Shown piece after piece: positions 1 to 11,800 of a DNA stretch of 64,000 bases. Position 1 is the stretch's first letter. Every line of letters starts with the position of its first letter. Origin of the DNA: Vicia villosa (Eukaryota; Streptophyta; Magnoliopsida; Fabales; Fabaceae); assembly GCF_029867415.1 (NCBI RefSeq), contig NC_081180.1:22344808-22408807 (forward strand), given 5' to 3'. The notes beneath the pieces were generated by a model that worked only from the letters and a program-made list of their open reading frames with translations, was not told the origin of the DNA and did no database searches. The translations under genes and the position numbers were made by a program.

Positions 1-2166
1 GGGGTCCTAGAACAGAAATGCAACAATTGCTCAAGTTGGTTGAAGAATCAGGTTATGTTTACTGGAGTAGGAAAAAGGATGAGTCAGAAGTTGTGAGAGA
101 TATTTTTTGGGCACATCCAGATTCAGTGAAGTTGTTGAATATGTTTCCTATTGTATTGATTATGGACTGCACATACAAGACAAACAAGTACAGGCAACCG
201 TTGTTTGAAATAGTTGGTATGACATCAACTAAATTAACATTTGCTGTTGCATTTGCCTATATGGAATCTGAGCAGACAGAGACTTTTTGTTGGGTAATGG
301 ATAAGTTGAAACAGTTGTTTATCAAGCAGGATAATTGTCCTCAAGTAATCTTGACTGATAGAGATCTTGCTTTAATGAAAGCCATTGAAACAATATTCCC
401 AAAGACAGCTAATTTGCTTTGCCGATTTCACATCAACAAAAACGTGAAATCAAGGTGTAAGGAACATGTTGTGGATGATATGCGAGAAACAGTGGAGAAA
501 ATGTGGTTTGAACTGATAAAGGCTAGTGATGAGTTGGAGTACCATCAACGGTTGAAACAACTTGAGGATGCATGTGTTGACTCCAAAGGTTTTATTGATT
601 ATGTGAATGACACGTGGTTGACACCGCACAGACATCGATTTGTCGAAGCATGGATCAATCAAGTGTTACATTTGGGCAACACAACAACAAATAGGTATGT
701 TTATGCGATTTTATCGACATTGTTTCTTTATATTAATATTATAGATAATTAGTTGTTTTTTTTAATTTAAAGGGTGGAGTCTGCGCATTGGAAACTTAAG
801 CAAATGTTAGAGAATAGCTTAGGTGATTTATGCAAATGTTGGGAGGCTATGAATGACAACATCAAGATACAAGTGGGAAACATTAGAGCTTCATTTCAGA
901 AGAGTTTTTATGAAGTTGAGCATGCACATACTAGTCCTTTTTATTCAAATTTGCGTGGTTCAGTATCAAGAGCTGCATTGAGGCAGATTGCTGAAGAGTG
1001 GTTGAGGATTGACATGGTGGGTACCGATACGCAAAAGTGCGGATGTACTCATAGAAAAGTATATGGGTTACCATGTGCTTGTGAGTTAGGGAGATATACA
1101 TTGAGTGGTGATGCGATACCAATTGAGGCTATTCATATTCATTGGAGGAAACTAAGTATGGAAGGAAATCAAGATATAGATGCAGATGATGGATCAGAAA
1201 TAGACATGACAAATGCAATCGATGAAATTTGGAAAATGTGGAGGTCATTAGATGTTGTCGGAAAAAGAGCATTAAAAAGCAGAGTGTGTGAGATTGCTTA
1301 TCCAACTACAACAAAGATGTGTCCACCGCCTGAAAAAATTAAAACCAAAGGAGGGGTTAAGAAAAAAGGGAAGAGACCTGTGGGATATGATGTTTATCGT
1401 GATCCTTCAGGATATGAGTATGTTGATCAATCACAAATGAGTTCTCAAAAATCTTCAAAGAGGTTATATTCACAACTATCCCAAACCTCAAAAAATAGAG
1501 AATTTGATAAATACATTGTACAATTTCCAGATTACATCAGACCATTTATTGATGACATTGTTGATGTAAGAGATGATGGAAATTGTGGTTTTAGAGCCAT
1601 TGCATCTTTGCATGGTTATGGCACAGATGGATGGTCAATGGTTCGTCGGGATTTGGAGAAAGAGATTATAGGTCCTAGAAGCAAGTTGTATGAGGATTTA
1701 TTTGGTCAACGCCTTCCAACAGTGAGATCATCGTTGGTGATAGAAAAATTAGGTCAACAACCACCAAATAAATGGATGACGTTACCTGAGTTGGGCTATG
1801 TAATAGCTAATCGGTATAATGTTGTTCTCGTCTCTTTAGGTCACCTCAGTTTGAGTTACTTTCCTATGACGAGTGCACATTCACCTAATGCATCCATTTA
1901 CTGTATCGGCTTTGTCAATGGAAATCATTGGGTTCAGGTAGTTAGAAACACATTTTTCGTACATTCAATCCCTATTCGTGTTTTTCTGATATTTATTTTA
2001 TGTGCAGGTAAACATGAATGAAGGATTCCCGTTGCCACCTGTCACAACTGATTGGACGAAATATCGCACAAAAGATGCAACTTCTTGGATGGTAGGATTT
2101 GCCGGGCGGTTACAACATTGGCTACGGCTAATGCCTATACTACCAAAACATGTCAGCTTAGATTGA
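1..2166 (+). CDS. MULE transposase with SWIM-like finger and C-terminal OTU domain (5' partial)
   Basis: Mutator-like transposase of the FAR1/MULE superfamily, expected to cut and paste its element in the nucleus. The reading frame is open from the window edge, so the N-terminus is missing. Exons by eye: up to 694, 773-1937 and 2008-2166, with introns of 78 and 70 bp in GT-AG form; the stop is at 2164-2166. The MULE DDE core is visible as MDCTYKTN (about 165-188), LTDRD (about 351-365) and CRFHINKN. A SWIM-like finger CGCTHRKVYGLPCACEL lies near 1039-1090. From about 1500 the protein becomes an OTU-type cysteine protease: DDGNCGFRAIA (about 1573-1605) holds the catalytic Asp-Cys pair, and NGNHWVQV (about 1918-1937) the histidine just before the last intron. 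The final exon adds a 52-residue tail. No frameshift or internal stop is seen in the part present. Domain calls are from motif recognition; deubiquitinase activity is inference. Confidence 0.85.
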
Positions 2167-2333
2167 TTTTATGATATTACAACATTAGTACTATTGGATT
2201 TTAATATGTTGCCAAATGGATTATAAATAATTAATCTCAAACTACAAGTCTTATAATAACATATACGTCTACAAGTCTCATAACAATACATAAGTCTCAA
2301 ACTAAAACATAAATATAAACATAAAATGTGACA

Positions 2334-4419
2334 TCAATCAGACTCATGGTCATAAGTAATTGGACCTTCCCTAGGTAATGGTCCGCCCTGTGCAAGTCTG
2401 AGTGCTCTAAATATCTCCAGAAACTGTTCGTCTTCAGGAACAGCCTGATGACGCTGTAAGTAATGATGAAGCTCATGAGATATATATGATAATCTCGGGT
2501 CTGACGGTCCTTCGTCATAGTCAGGCACTGGTACCTCCATCGGCTGATCACCTCTTGGTGCTCTCAATATAGGATGTGACACCGTATAATACCACGCCAA
2601 ATAATCATCGTCTGTCTCATATGGTATGGTGGCAAACGCAGCTGGGGGATCATCGTGGGATCGGGTCACCTGCAACACACTCTGCCTATATGTAGCCCAC
2701 TCAACATCCACATCAAGTGTGTCTACATTAGGAGGAGCAGTCGGTATGTACTGTCTGTATCCAAACTGACGCAAGCATCTGTCAGGTAAATATAGAACTA
2801 CAGTACCAAACCACTTCAAACCACCCCGATACAAACAGATATCATCAAAAGGACGGTGCACCCGATGATCCTCAAAAGGGCGCCAGGCAATATCGTGAGG
2901 AGTCAACTGATCTAACATAGCTCGGATGTCAGCCACTTTTTGCGTCCCCTGCCTATATTCCCATTTCATCGCCCTAGCCATCGGAATATCAATGCCAAAT
3001 AACCCAGAAGTACCTCTCTTTCCAACAGTTGGAAAGTACTCATGAATCCAACACTGAAACAAAAGTAAAAGTTACTATTATAAATTAAACTAAATTATAA
3101 TAAACTAAATTAAACTAAAATATTAGATATTAAGTATAATTAAATAATAAGTAAAATTTTAAACCTGAAGAAGAGAGGCATAACCGCCAAGCTGCTTGCA
3201 TGAATAAAATGAGGCATCCCCTAAGTATCTATACAGAGTAACCAGTGCAGCTGCCCCCCAGCAATAGTTTCCACAATTATCCAAATCTCTCAAAAGTGGA
3301 AGATATTTTGCCTCGACAAGAGTAAACGTCTTGTCGGCAAGAATGGTACAACCTAATAGCAACATCATGTATGCTCTCATAGCGCCTGTAAAGTTATCCG
3401 CAGCTCTTTGTTGCTCAAAAACTTGCTTCAACCAATCTAATTTATAGTAAGGACCCCTTACAGCAGAAGCCTCCTCAGTTGCATCACTCAGTGAAACACC
3501 AAACAACTCAACAGCTAGATGGATGGCATCATAATCGGTGACAACAACATCGGGGTCAACCAGCTGGCCCCTAATCGGTACATGAAGAAGACAAGAAACA
3601 TCGTCTAGCGTGATGGTCATCTCGCCGAACGGCATATGAAATGACGATGTTTCAGGATGCCATCTCTCAACAAAAGCAGATAATAGATGCGTATCTACCC
3701 TCGACAAACTAGTATGCTGCAAAGATGAAAGGCCAGATGCAACTAACCAATTTTCCATCTGCCTTGGGAGCATTGCCGGAACCCATCCTATTAATTTGCT
3801 GCCATGCGCAGCAACCTTTAAGGTCGGCTTTGGTCGTCTCTCCTGAAAATAATTTGTAATATATGTTAATATATAAGTACATGTAATTTAAAAAAACATT
3901 TAAGAAAATATTTACGTACCTCGCCCAACCATAAATGATATGCAACGTGCCTCTGATATCTAACCAATAATGATGTATCCGTAGGTCCTCCGGGAAATGC
4001 CGGATGCTGCGGATCAACCTCAGGAGCAGCTCCCTCGCCATCAGCCTCTCGACGTTGTCGTCCTCTTTGACGCATTCCGTCGATCGCACCTCCTCTTCTT
4101 CGAACCACTAAAAAACAAAAAATCAAATAGTTAACAATTAAATAAAATGATATTAAAAAAAAAACAAAAAAAAAAACAAAAAAGAAAAACAAAAAAAAAA
4201 AAACAAAAAAAAAAACTATGAACCGGATACCCAAAGACTAGGTTATCCGGCTAAGGCCCATAAGAACCGGAAATCCCCTTGTTGGGTTATCCGGCTATGT
4301 GCAAATGAACCGGAAACCCCATCAATGGGTTATCCGGCTATGTAAAATAGAAAACAAACAAAACCGGAAATCCCATAGCTGGGTTATCCGGTTGAGATAT
4401 TTTAAAAAAAAAACTTACT
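2334..4419 (-). CDS. Intact plant mobile domain (PMD, MAIN-like) protein
   Basis: Plant mobile domain protein (PF10536 type, often labelled serine/threonine phosphatase 7 long form homolog). Host relatives such as MAIN act in meristem maintenance and gene silencing. Exons read on the minus strand: 4419 (single coding A), 4107-3920, 3842-3165 and 3053-2334, totalling 1587 nt or 528 aa plus stop. The start is chosen because GTAAGT follows A4419 and a pyrimidine-rich acceptor ends at 4108, so splicing makes A|TG GTT and gives MVRRRGGAIDG, the usual kind of family start. Without this the first in-frame ATG is at 4075. Family landmarks are PAFPGGPTDTSLL, WLGE|ERRPKPTLK, LSAFVERWHPETSSFH, GEMTITLDDVSCLLHVPIRG and LPDRCLRQFGYRQYIP. 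The frame is uninterrupted, unlike the other two PMD loci here. It ends 167 bp from the convergent transposase stop and may belong to the same element. Confidence 0.82.
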
Positions 4420-4466
4420 TCTCTAAGTCTGATGAACCGGAAATCTGGAGGCTGGGTTATCCGGTT
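4221..4466. repeat. Five spaced 32-bp imperfect palindromes in PMD leader and first intron
   Basis: Units at 4221-4252, 4265-4296, 4308-4339, 4362-4393 and 4435-4466. Each has the form AACCGGAWA..CCC, a short spacer, then GGGTTATCCGGYT, so each arm is nearly the reverse complement of the other. Spacing between unit starts is 44, 43, 54 and 73 bp. Units 1-4 fall in the proposed first intron of the PMD gene and unit 5 in its 5' exon, so the hairpins could form in DNA or in the transcript. Function is unknown. Confidence 0.85.
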
Positions 4467-4548
4467 TTTGGGCTAAAAAATTCCCTCTTGCTGCAACGTA
4501 AAAATGAGTGAAAATGAGTGAAAAAGTGAAAATTTTGGTAATTTTCAC

Positions 4549-4556
4549 TATTTATA
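4549..4556 (-). promoter_or_regulatory. Probable TATA box of the PMD gene
   Basis: TATAAATA on the minus strand, about 130 bp upstream of the proposed split start codon. A start site near 4520 would give a leader of about 100 nt before the first intron. Confidence 0.55.
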
Positions 4557-4559
4557 CAG

Positions 4560-4690
4560 GGGTAATTTTGTCCAAAATTTTTTTTGGTAGGGGTATTGGG
4601 ATAAAAGCAGGGGTACAAGGTATAATTTTCACACACACTAAGAAGAGGAAAACAAGTTGACAAAGTGCAATATTTCACTAAGAGGCTCAC
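4560..4690. other. Possible terminal region of the MULE/PMD element
   Basis: Upstream of the PMD TATA box is a stretch rich in short G runs on the plus strand (GGGGTAATTTTG, GGTAGGGGTATTGGG). It could be the outer or terminal inverted repeat of the element that carries the transposase and PMD genes. The partner end lies left of the window, so this cannot be tested here. Confidence 0.3.
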
Positions 4691-6800
4691 AATAAAATTA
4701 TGGTTTAATTAGTGACGAATTTCTTTAACTTAATTTTATCTTTTACTTTAATTCATTATTATCTAATAAATGTTATATATTAGTTTTTTAAAAACTGCTT
4801 TGTTAGTTTAGTTGGTCATTTGTGTTAAATTGTTAAAAAAAAAAATGTTAATTCATGCATACATGACATGACAATAAGGTAATTGTTGAATTACTAAGTT
4901 AGCATATGCATTAAGAACCTGATATTTGGTTTAAATTTGAGGGATTTTGTTTTCAGACGTTAAAAACCTCCGCAAGTTGTTAATGATGTAAAAAATATAA
5001 CAAGAGTGTGACTAAAACTTTTGATTGGATTTCTCTTCCACTTTCTTTTCACTCAAATCACTTGTTGGCACATTTGTTTTGAATCACTTGTCAACATCTT
5101 CTTTATCGTTATCAGCTTTATCCCTAACTTGAGCATGAAGATCATCAATTTTATGAGGATATGATATTTCACTCGTTTCATTCTCATGGCTAGTATTGTC
5201 GCCATTGCTAACATCCAATTTAGGTTTTTTTTTCCTATTTTTCCTCACCTCCCTCCTACACAGACACAATACTCCCAACATATATTTAGAGATTAATAAC
5301 AAATAGTAACATAATATAACAAGCAAAATTGGTTATCTTTAGCCACTAATCTACCTAATACTAACACATCTCCATATTACCATCTTTTATAAATTACAAT
5401 CTCATGGTAAATATGTCATTATCATAAATATGGAAATGTGATATGTGAAAAGTTGCAATAAAGAATACACAAAAAGTTAGTTTTATACTGACTTCCATAT
5501 GTCCTCATATGATGGTAATACATGAGATGTGATAGATCTAGTGTCCAAGAATGACTAACTTTTCCATTTGCTTATTGACTTTTCCAAACCAAATTACGCA
5601 AAGCAAAATTATGTTCTTAGGGCATTATAACCCTGAATCAAGAATATTCATTAAACTAACCTAATTAATATTAACTCATTATTTTTAAACCCCAATAAAT
5701 AACATCAATTGTTATATAATACTCAATATCATCATATAGATCACACTCGTGCATTAGATCCTTTAAAACTATAAAACATGCATATACTCTTTTATATTTA
5801 CTAGTATAGATTCCAACTTGGTTTATTGGGTTGGAATTCTAAAAGGTCATGCCTTATTGGACATCTTGTTGAACTGCTGAATATGTTCGAGGCAACCCTC
5901 TGCCTTGAAATACTCACACTTTCTTCCTTATTTTCATCATTGCTACCATCTCCTACTATATCAATTAAAATAAATTGTATTGGAATCAATAGCACAATCA
6001 TCCAACATTGAAATCATCAACATACATCTTATCTATAGAGAATAAACAAACAAAAATCTATGAACGAAAAAATGGAAGAAAAAAAACTTATAGAAGGCAG
6101 TAACACCCTTATTCATTAGTATGTTAGATGTGACATTAGCGATAGATCATTGATCGAGTTGAATCAAGACCTAATCAACAAACAAAAAACACATATCTGA
6201 GTGTAATGTCTCAAAAATCAGAAAGAATCACATACCAATCTAGAGAAAAATAAAAATTATAATAAAGAAAAAGCAAAAAGGAAGATGAATAAAGAAAAAA
6301 GCGTTTATTTTTAGCAAGTTAGAGTTAAGTATCCACACCTCTTGAATATACACTAATCCGGTGAAGTCTTCAAACGTGAGCAAGATGAATAACAATCTTA
6401 ACTTTGAATGCAATTCGTTTCTCTTCAGCTTTTCGATTTATGGGTTTCATCTCTTTGTCAGATGCAGTGAAATTAAATAGAGTTAAAGCTTGTGTTTGGA
6501 AGTGAAATGAAAAGAATCGATGCTTGCAACGTTTCATCATCTTTTGTTTTTTAATTCGAAATTGATGTTTAATGAAATAAATATTTCATGTCAATTAAAA
6601 CAATTTCATGTCAACCAAAATAATACCAACTGGAGTGCCATGTTTGCTCAAGTTAACGATTTTTGACAAAATTTAACAGAAATGACTAATGTGGCTAACG
6701 TAACTTCAATTGAATGACTTAAAATGAACTTTTATTAAATAAAGAACGAAAGTGAACACTAAAATTAAGTTAAGGGGCAAAATATTGCATTAGGCCTAAA
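4655..6800. mobile_element. MULE-like element with long diverged terminal inverted repeats
   Basis: The sequence at about 4700-4850 (TTAACTTAATTTTA, then GGTCATTTGTGTTAAATT) matches the reverse complement of about 6650-6800 (CCCCTTAACTTAATTTTAG, then TAGTCATTTCTGTTAAATT). Similarity is roughly three quarters by eye over about 150 bp. Both outer parts also contain TGCAATATTT. The interior has no transposase but does hold coding-like stretches on the minus strand. Element ends are approximate and no target duplication was identified. Confidence 0.5.
5084..6001 (-). pseudogene. Coding-like unknown sequence inside the MULE-like element
   Basis: Two minus-strand stretches look like real coding sequence rather than AT-rich noise. 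At 5084-5270 is a strongly charged segment (CLCRREVRKNRKKKPKLDV, then ISYPHKIDDLHAQVRDKAD) that ends in a stop. At about 5805-5960 is DGSNDENKEESVSISRQR followed by RHDLLEFQPNKPSW. They may be two exons of a captured host gene or of an unrecognised element gene. I do not recognise the family, and the joining exon structure is not clear. Confidence 0.3.
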
Positions 6801-7090
6801 ATTATTATTGAGAGATTTTATGATTAAAATGTAAATCACATCAAACAATAATAATAAAATATTTTCCATAACTTTAAACTTAAGTTTACTAGTAAAATTA
6901 ATCATCTGTGATTCTTAATATAATATTTGTATATATGCATAACACCAAAGAAGAAAAATCAGAATACAAAAGGGACATTTGTCCCCATCATATCTAAAGT
7001 ATGATGTTTCTTATACTCAAATTTTTTTAGCAATATACTTTAGACGTATTCTTATTTGATAAATATGTTAAACATGTTTTCTATTCTGTT
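6801..7090. other. AT-rich spacer
   Basis: No gene, repeat pair or RNA signal that I can support. Confidence 0.5.
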
Positions 7091-8240
7091 GGTATATGCA
7101 AGGTTTAAAATAATGGTCGCATTCGCGTATGACTTTCGCTATTTTAGTCGGTACAGGTGTTGTATTGCGAATAACTATTATGTCAGTGTGAATTAATCAT
7201 AACATTACATAATAAAATTATTTGTAGGTTATATAGTATATAATAACTTAAAATAAATATTATTTTAGTTATTGTAAGTTGCTTGAAATGAATAAAGTAA
7301 CAAAAATAAGAATATAATTTAATAACTACTATTAATAATATATTTAATAAACATATCTTTAAGCAATTGAAAATAAGTATGCTAATAAATAATAATTATT
7401 CATATCACATCGTTAAACAATATTCATGACAACTTAGTTATATTAAGTTCACATCATAAGTACACTACTAATAATTTTCAAAGAGTTTGGTGAATAATTA
7501 TTGCTTGCATAAGTAGTGACCACATGGTAAAACGACATGTAGGATCATAATTTTCACTACCACTTTTATCATTATTGCTTCCACTCCCTCCAAATACATA
7601 ATCAAACAATCCATAATTTCTTGGTGGTTCAATTTATTAGTGGTCGTGTGAAAATTTTGTTGATGATTCATGGTAATTCATATGAGGATGATTATAAAAT
7701 TGTGTGTTTAGATTTGACATGTATGGATAATACCCTTGTGACATGTAAGAAGGAATTTGAAAATATGATAGATAAATATCTTAACTACCGTCAAATGGTG
7801 CAACACAGCCAAAATCAGTAAATGACTGTGCTTTACTTGACGAGGAAGAATCATCCGATGGATTCGTTCCATGCCTCTTACTTTTATCACGTCTACCTCA
7901 ACCGTTACTACTACCATCACTAATCATATCATTAGATGAAACTTGTTCCCTTATACAAGGCAATAGATTTTGATCACGTCTATTATATGCTTCTTCTTGA
8001 AAAAAATGGACCTTGACTTATTTATTGATTTATTCTCTATTAACATCACTACCATTATCGCTGCTACTGTCACTATTCCCCCATTGGGTGGGCTTAAACC
8101 AGCATCACCACTTTAAGTGGGTGTTTAGCATGAATTCGAGACATCACCATAAAGTATTTCTTCAATCTTATAATCAGAATCAATTGGAAGCCATTGTGAG
8201 TTTTGAGTTCCATCCCACACTGGTCCCTCTCTTTCTCCTC
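7090..8240 (-). pseudogene. Decayed coding remnant, probably the tail of a hAT transposase
   Basis: One minus-strand frame between about 8100 and 7480 reads as protein for long stretches but is broken by several stops. Pieces include GRRDKSKRHGTNPSDDSSSS, KAQSFTDFGCVAPFDGS, QIPSYMSQGYYPYMSN and RNYGLFDYVFGGSGSNNDKS. The Ser/Asn/Tyr-rich composition fits a transposase C-terminal tail. At 7097-7180 the plus strand has CG-rich wording (TGGTCGCATTCGCG, TATTGCGAATAAC) like the ends of some plant hAT elements. The hAT assignment is inference; the coding remnant itself is directly visible. Confidence 0.4.
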
Positions 8241-8829
8241 AATCCACATATATAAATAGACTTTTTGAAATATATGATAAAGGTTGATAAGATTGAGGCT
8301 TCTTTCAATGTTTTCCTAACTTCTTCTCATAGTGGTACTCATCTTTAGCTTCATGTTGTAAAACGCAAAGATGATTTGTCTGTTTCTTGTTTGTTTCTTG
8401 TCTTTGTATGTATGTAGGTAAAAGTACTCCAATTCCGCTCACAATTTCTAGTTGAAGTTGACTAAATAAGAACTTTTACAACTATTCGTTGAAGTTCAGA
8501 AGCACGAGTTCCATATATCAACCCCCATCAGCATAGACAATTTGTCTGTTTCTTGTCTTTGTATGTTTTTAATCCTTATAAATAGACCAACATTCAATTT
8601 TAGTCTCTCTAGATTTTTCTTTCAAACATTGATCCTCATTATAGTTTTATGTCCATGCTTTTGGTCCTTGGCGTCTATTTGATCTAACGAAAGCTGACGT
8701 GGCACGCCATGTTTCACGCCATGTCACTTCAAGTTAACACTATAGACAAAGAGTTAGATTGTGGGGGTTACAAGCCTCCCTAAATTTGAGGATTCTTTTC
8801 TTAAAATTTGTTTACATGAAATGAGACAC

Positions 8830-11800
8830 TGTCATACCCCAAAATTTGCCCATACTATTTCTCTTATACAAATGCCAATCAATACACAAAACTCATATAC
8901 ACATTCTCCTACACAAGGCTATGAAAATAGGGTTTGATTTATTCAAAGGAAAGATCAAAAATCAACAAATCAAAAGGTTTCTAAATTAGGGTTTTGCATA
9001 GGAAAAGTCAACTGAACTTTGACCAGCCATAACTCTCACATAGAACGTCAGAAATTTTCCATCCAAATCTCATCTTGAAGGAAATTTGGTTCTCTACAAC
9101 TTTGTCTCTCACATGCCAAGTCTAAAAATGCTTCATTTGAGAGATATGGACCAAAACATTTCAGGTCCCTTTCAAAAGTCAACAAAAAGACACTTTTTTC
9201 AAAAGGACATAAAATGAGCATGAAAAATAATTTTGATATGAGACCAAAGACACTGGTTAGGGGACTCTCCAAGGTTTCTAAAAAGCCCTAGAACACCCCC
9301 ATACCTCAAAAATTGAGGGGGATAGGCCTTGCTAAAGTTGGGTTATTTTGGAGGGAAAAATGTGAAGAAGTTTGAATATTTTTGCAAATGGGCCTAAGAT
9401 ATTTTTATTCAACCTTGATCCCTAAGTCATCTAAAGCCCAATAACCATTTGCCACGAATTTATTTGATTTTAATTAATTTTATAAGAATTTTTATTCATT
9501 TAAAATTCATTAAAATTAAAGAAAATCAAAAGATTTGAAAGAAAATTTGTTTGGTATCAAATCCAATCTTCAAATATACCCCACAATCATCACAATTTCG
9601 TACACAGGGGAATTACAAGAAGATTGACTCAATTAAAGGCAAAAATAGAAAGATTTTATAACATATTTCAATCAAATTTCAAAGAAATCTCAATCAAAGA
9701 TTGGTAAGGATTCAATTCAATTTTGTTGCCCTAATCTCTTCACCTATATATACATGATCACTCCAGACCCCTAGGGTTCAGGAATTCGGCCATTGGAAGA
9801 CCTAACCCGAGCTTCAAAAACCAAAGAAAATCTCGAATTCGAATTGGAGATACAAGGCAATTCAACCGGTTCTAAGCACTGCTACGTGTTCCCTGGACAT
9901 CACTGAAGCTATTCCATTACTCATACACAGAGAAAGCGCGCTGAATCATCACGTATACCCCTCGGTTTGCTGTTTTCTATTTTTTGTCGATCCGCATAAC
10001 ACATGCATCTTTAATCAAATTTAATTGCATATTCATGATTGTGGTGATGTATGGAACGTTTCTGGAAAATTTGGTTGAGTTTGGATGCAGGAACACAAAT
10101 CCACCATGGATGGATCTTGAAGCTTTAATTTAGGGCTTTACGATTTAGCCAAAATTAGACCTTATTATGGCCATGGTTGAAGTCGCAAGAACAAACCGAA
10201 TCAAACTATGGTTTCCTTTTCTATTTCCTGTGCATATATGTGTTGCTAGCATTTGACAGGTGTAAAAAGTCAAGACCTTTTGTAGCGTTTCCATCGCAAG
10301 CGCTGTAAAAGGCGTTACTGGTTTTTGGGACGAGGAAGACGGTACGTGGCACACTCCGGTTGGCCCTTTCAAATTTACCCGCGCGCGTGTTTTCAAAAGG
10401 GGATGAATGGATCTGATGCGTTTCGTCTCATGCACGTATGGTGGTCCCTCACGCAATATCCGTCAGATCTTATCCAAGGCAGATCCAACGCATCTGGAAG
10501 CGAGGGTGTATCATGCTCATCAGCGCCCAACCACACCGGATCGACCAGCTAAGTTTCTAATTTTATTTTTATTTTTAATTGCATAACCCTTTATTGATAT
10601 TTATATATATATATTTGTTTTGTTTTGTTTTATTTGTATTTATTAATAACCTTTTATTTAGTTTTCTAAAAACTTTTTTTCTTTTATATCATAATAATAA
10701 TAATTATTATTATTTTATTTTAAAGTTCTTTTATTTAAATTATTTTTAATTTACATCTAATTATTAAAAGACTTAAAATTTTTCACATTTATTATATTTT
10801 AATTCCAAAAATTCCAAAAAAATATATTTCAAATTCAATTCTATTTTTCGACTCGATTTAATTAATTAGGTCATAAGACCAATAATTAATTAAATTATTT
10901 TCTCATTTAAATCCGTACCCTAATCAGGGTTTACGAAGATCATGCCCTACACTGAATGTTTTTCTTCTTATGCCTTTTCAGGGTTACTCTTCAAAGCATC
11001 TTCCGACTACGCGCCACGTCAAACAAAAGTTAAGTTCTATTCTTTCCTTATTTAAATTTTCTTTCACCTTTTATTTTTAGGGTTTGATCCCCGCTGACAA
11101 TGAACTCCTCCTACACTTACTTCTTTTTCTATTGTCAATGTTTCAATGGTCAGAGTCAATGCTTCAGGCTACCTCCAATTATCAACCTTCAAAAACACGA
11201 AGCTAAGTTTCTTTTACCCTTTTTCTTTTATTATTATTTTCATTTTTAGGGTTAACCCTAATTGTCTCTGAACAAATAATACACTCACCCCTTTTTCTGT
11301 TTATTCTTTCTTTTCAATTTTCAGGGTTGGTCGACCGCCAAAGCTACGAGTGTTGGTAACCCTAAACCCTAACCCTAATGTTTTCTGCTTTTATTATTAC
11401 TTATGTCAAACCCTATTAAGGGATCCGCTGGTTACAATTTCCCTCCCCCATATTTGTTAATTATTTCTGTTAAACTGCGTGGTTAGTAATCCTAGGGAGT
11501 GCAACCTTCGAATCGAACATAGAATCATTAATTTTACAAGATAATATACTTGAATATAATCACGTGATTGGTGCACACACGCACACTCTTGGGTAACCTC
11601 TTTGTTGCCTTGTTGCCTTGTATTTTGTGCAGAATAGCCAGTCCCTCGAATACGAGGATACCTCAGCCATGTTGCCTCGATTAAAGGTCATGGTCCCTAA
11701 TTAATGATGCTGCCTTCGATACACTAACATGACCTCGACCCTCGGAAGTTGCCTACGGAAAAGGCTGGGGTATCTTCTGGTTGCCTACGAAAGGCTATTC

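Noticed and set aside
3866..4234. Phe/Val-rich N-terminus of a 122-codon frame upstream of the PMD gene
   Set aside because: It is translation of an A-rich intron. The supported start is the split ATG at 4419/4107.
10145..10552. ORFs of 75-103 codons inside the solo LTR
   Set aside because: They lie within non-coding LTR sequence, overlap on opposite strands and show no domain.
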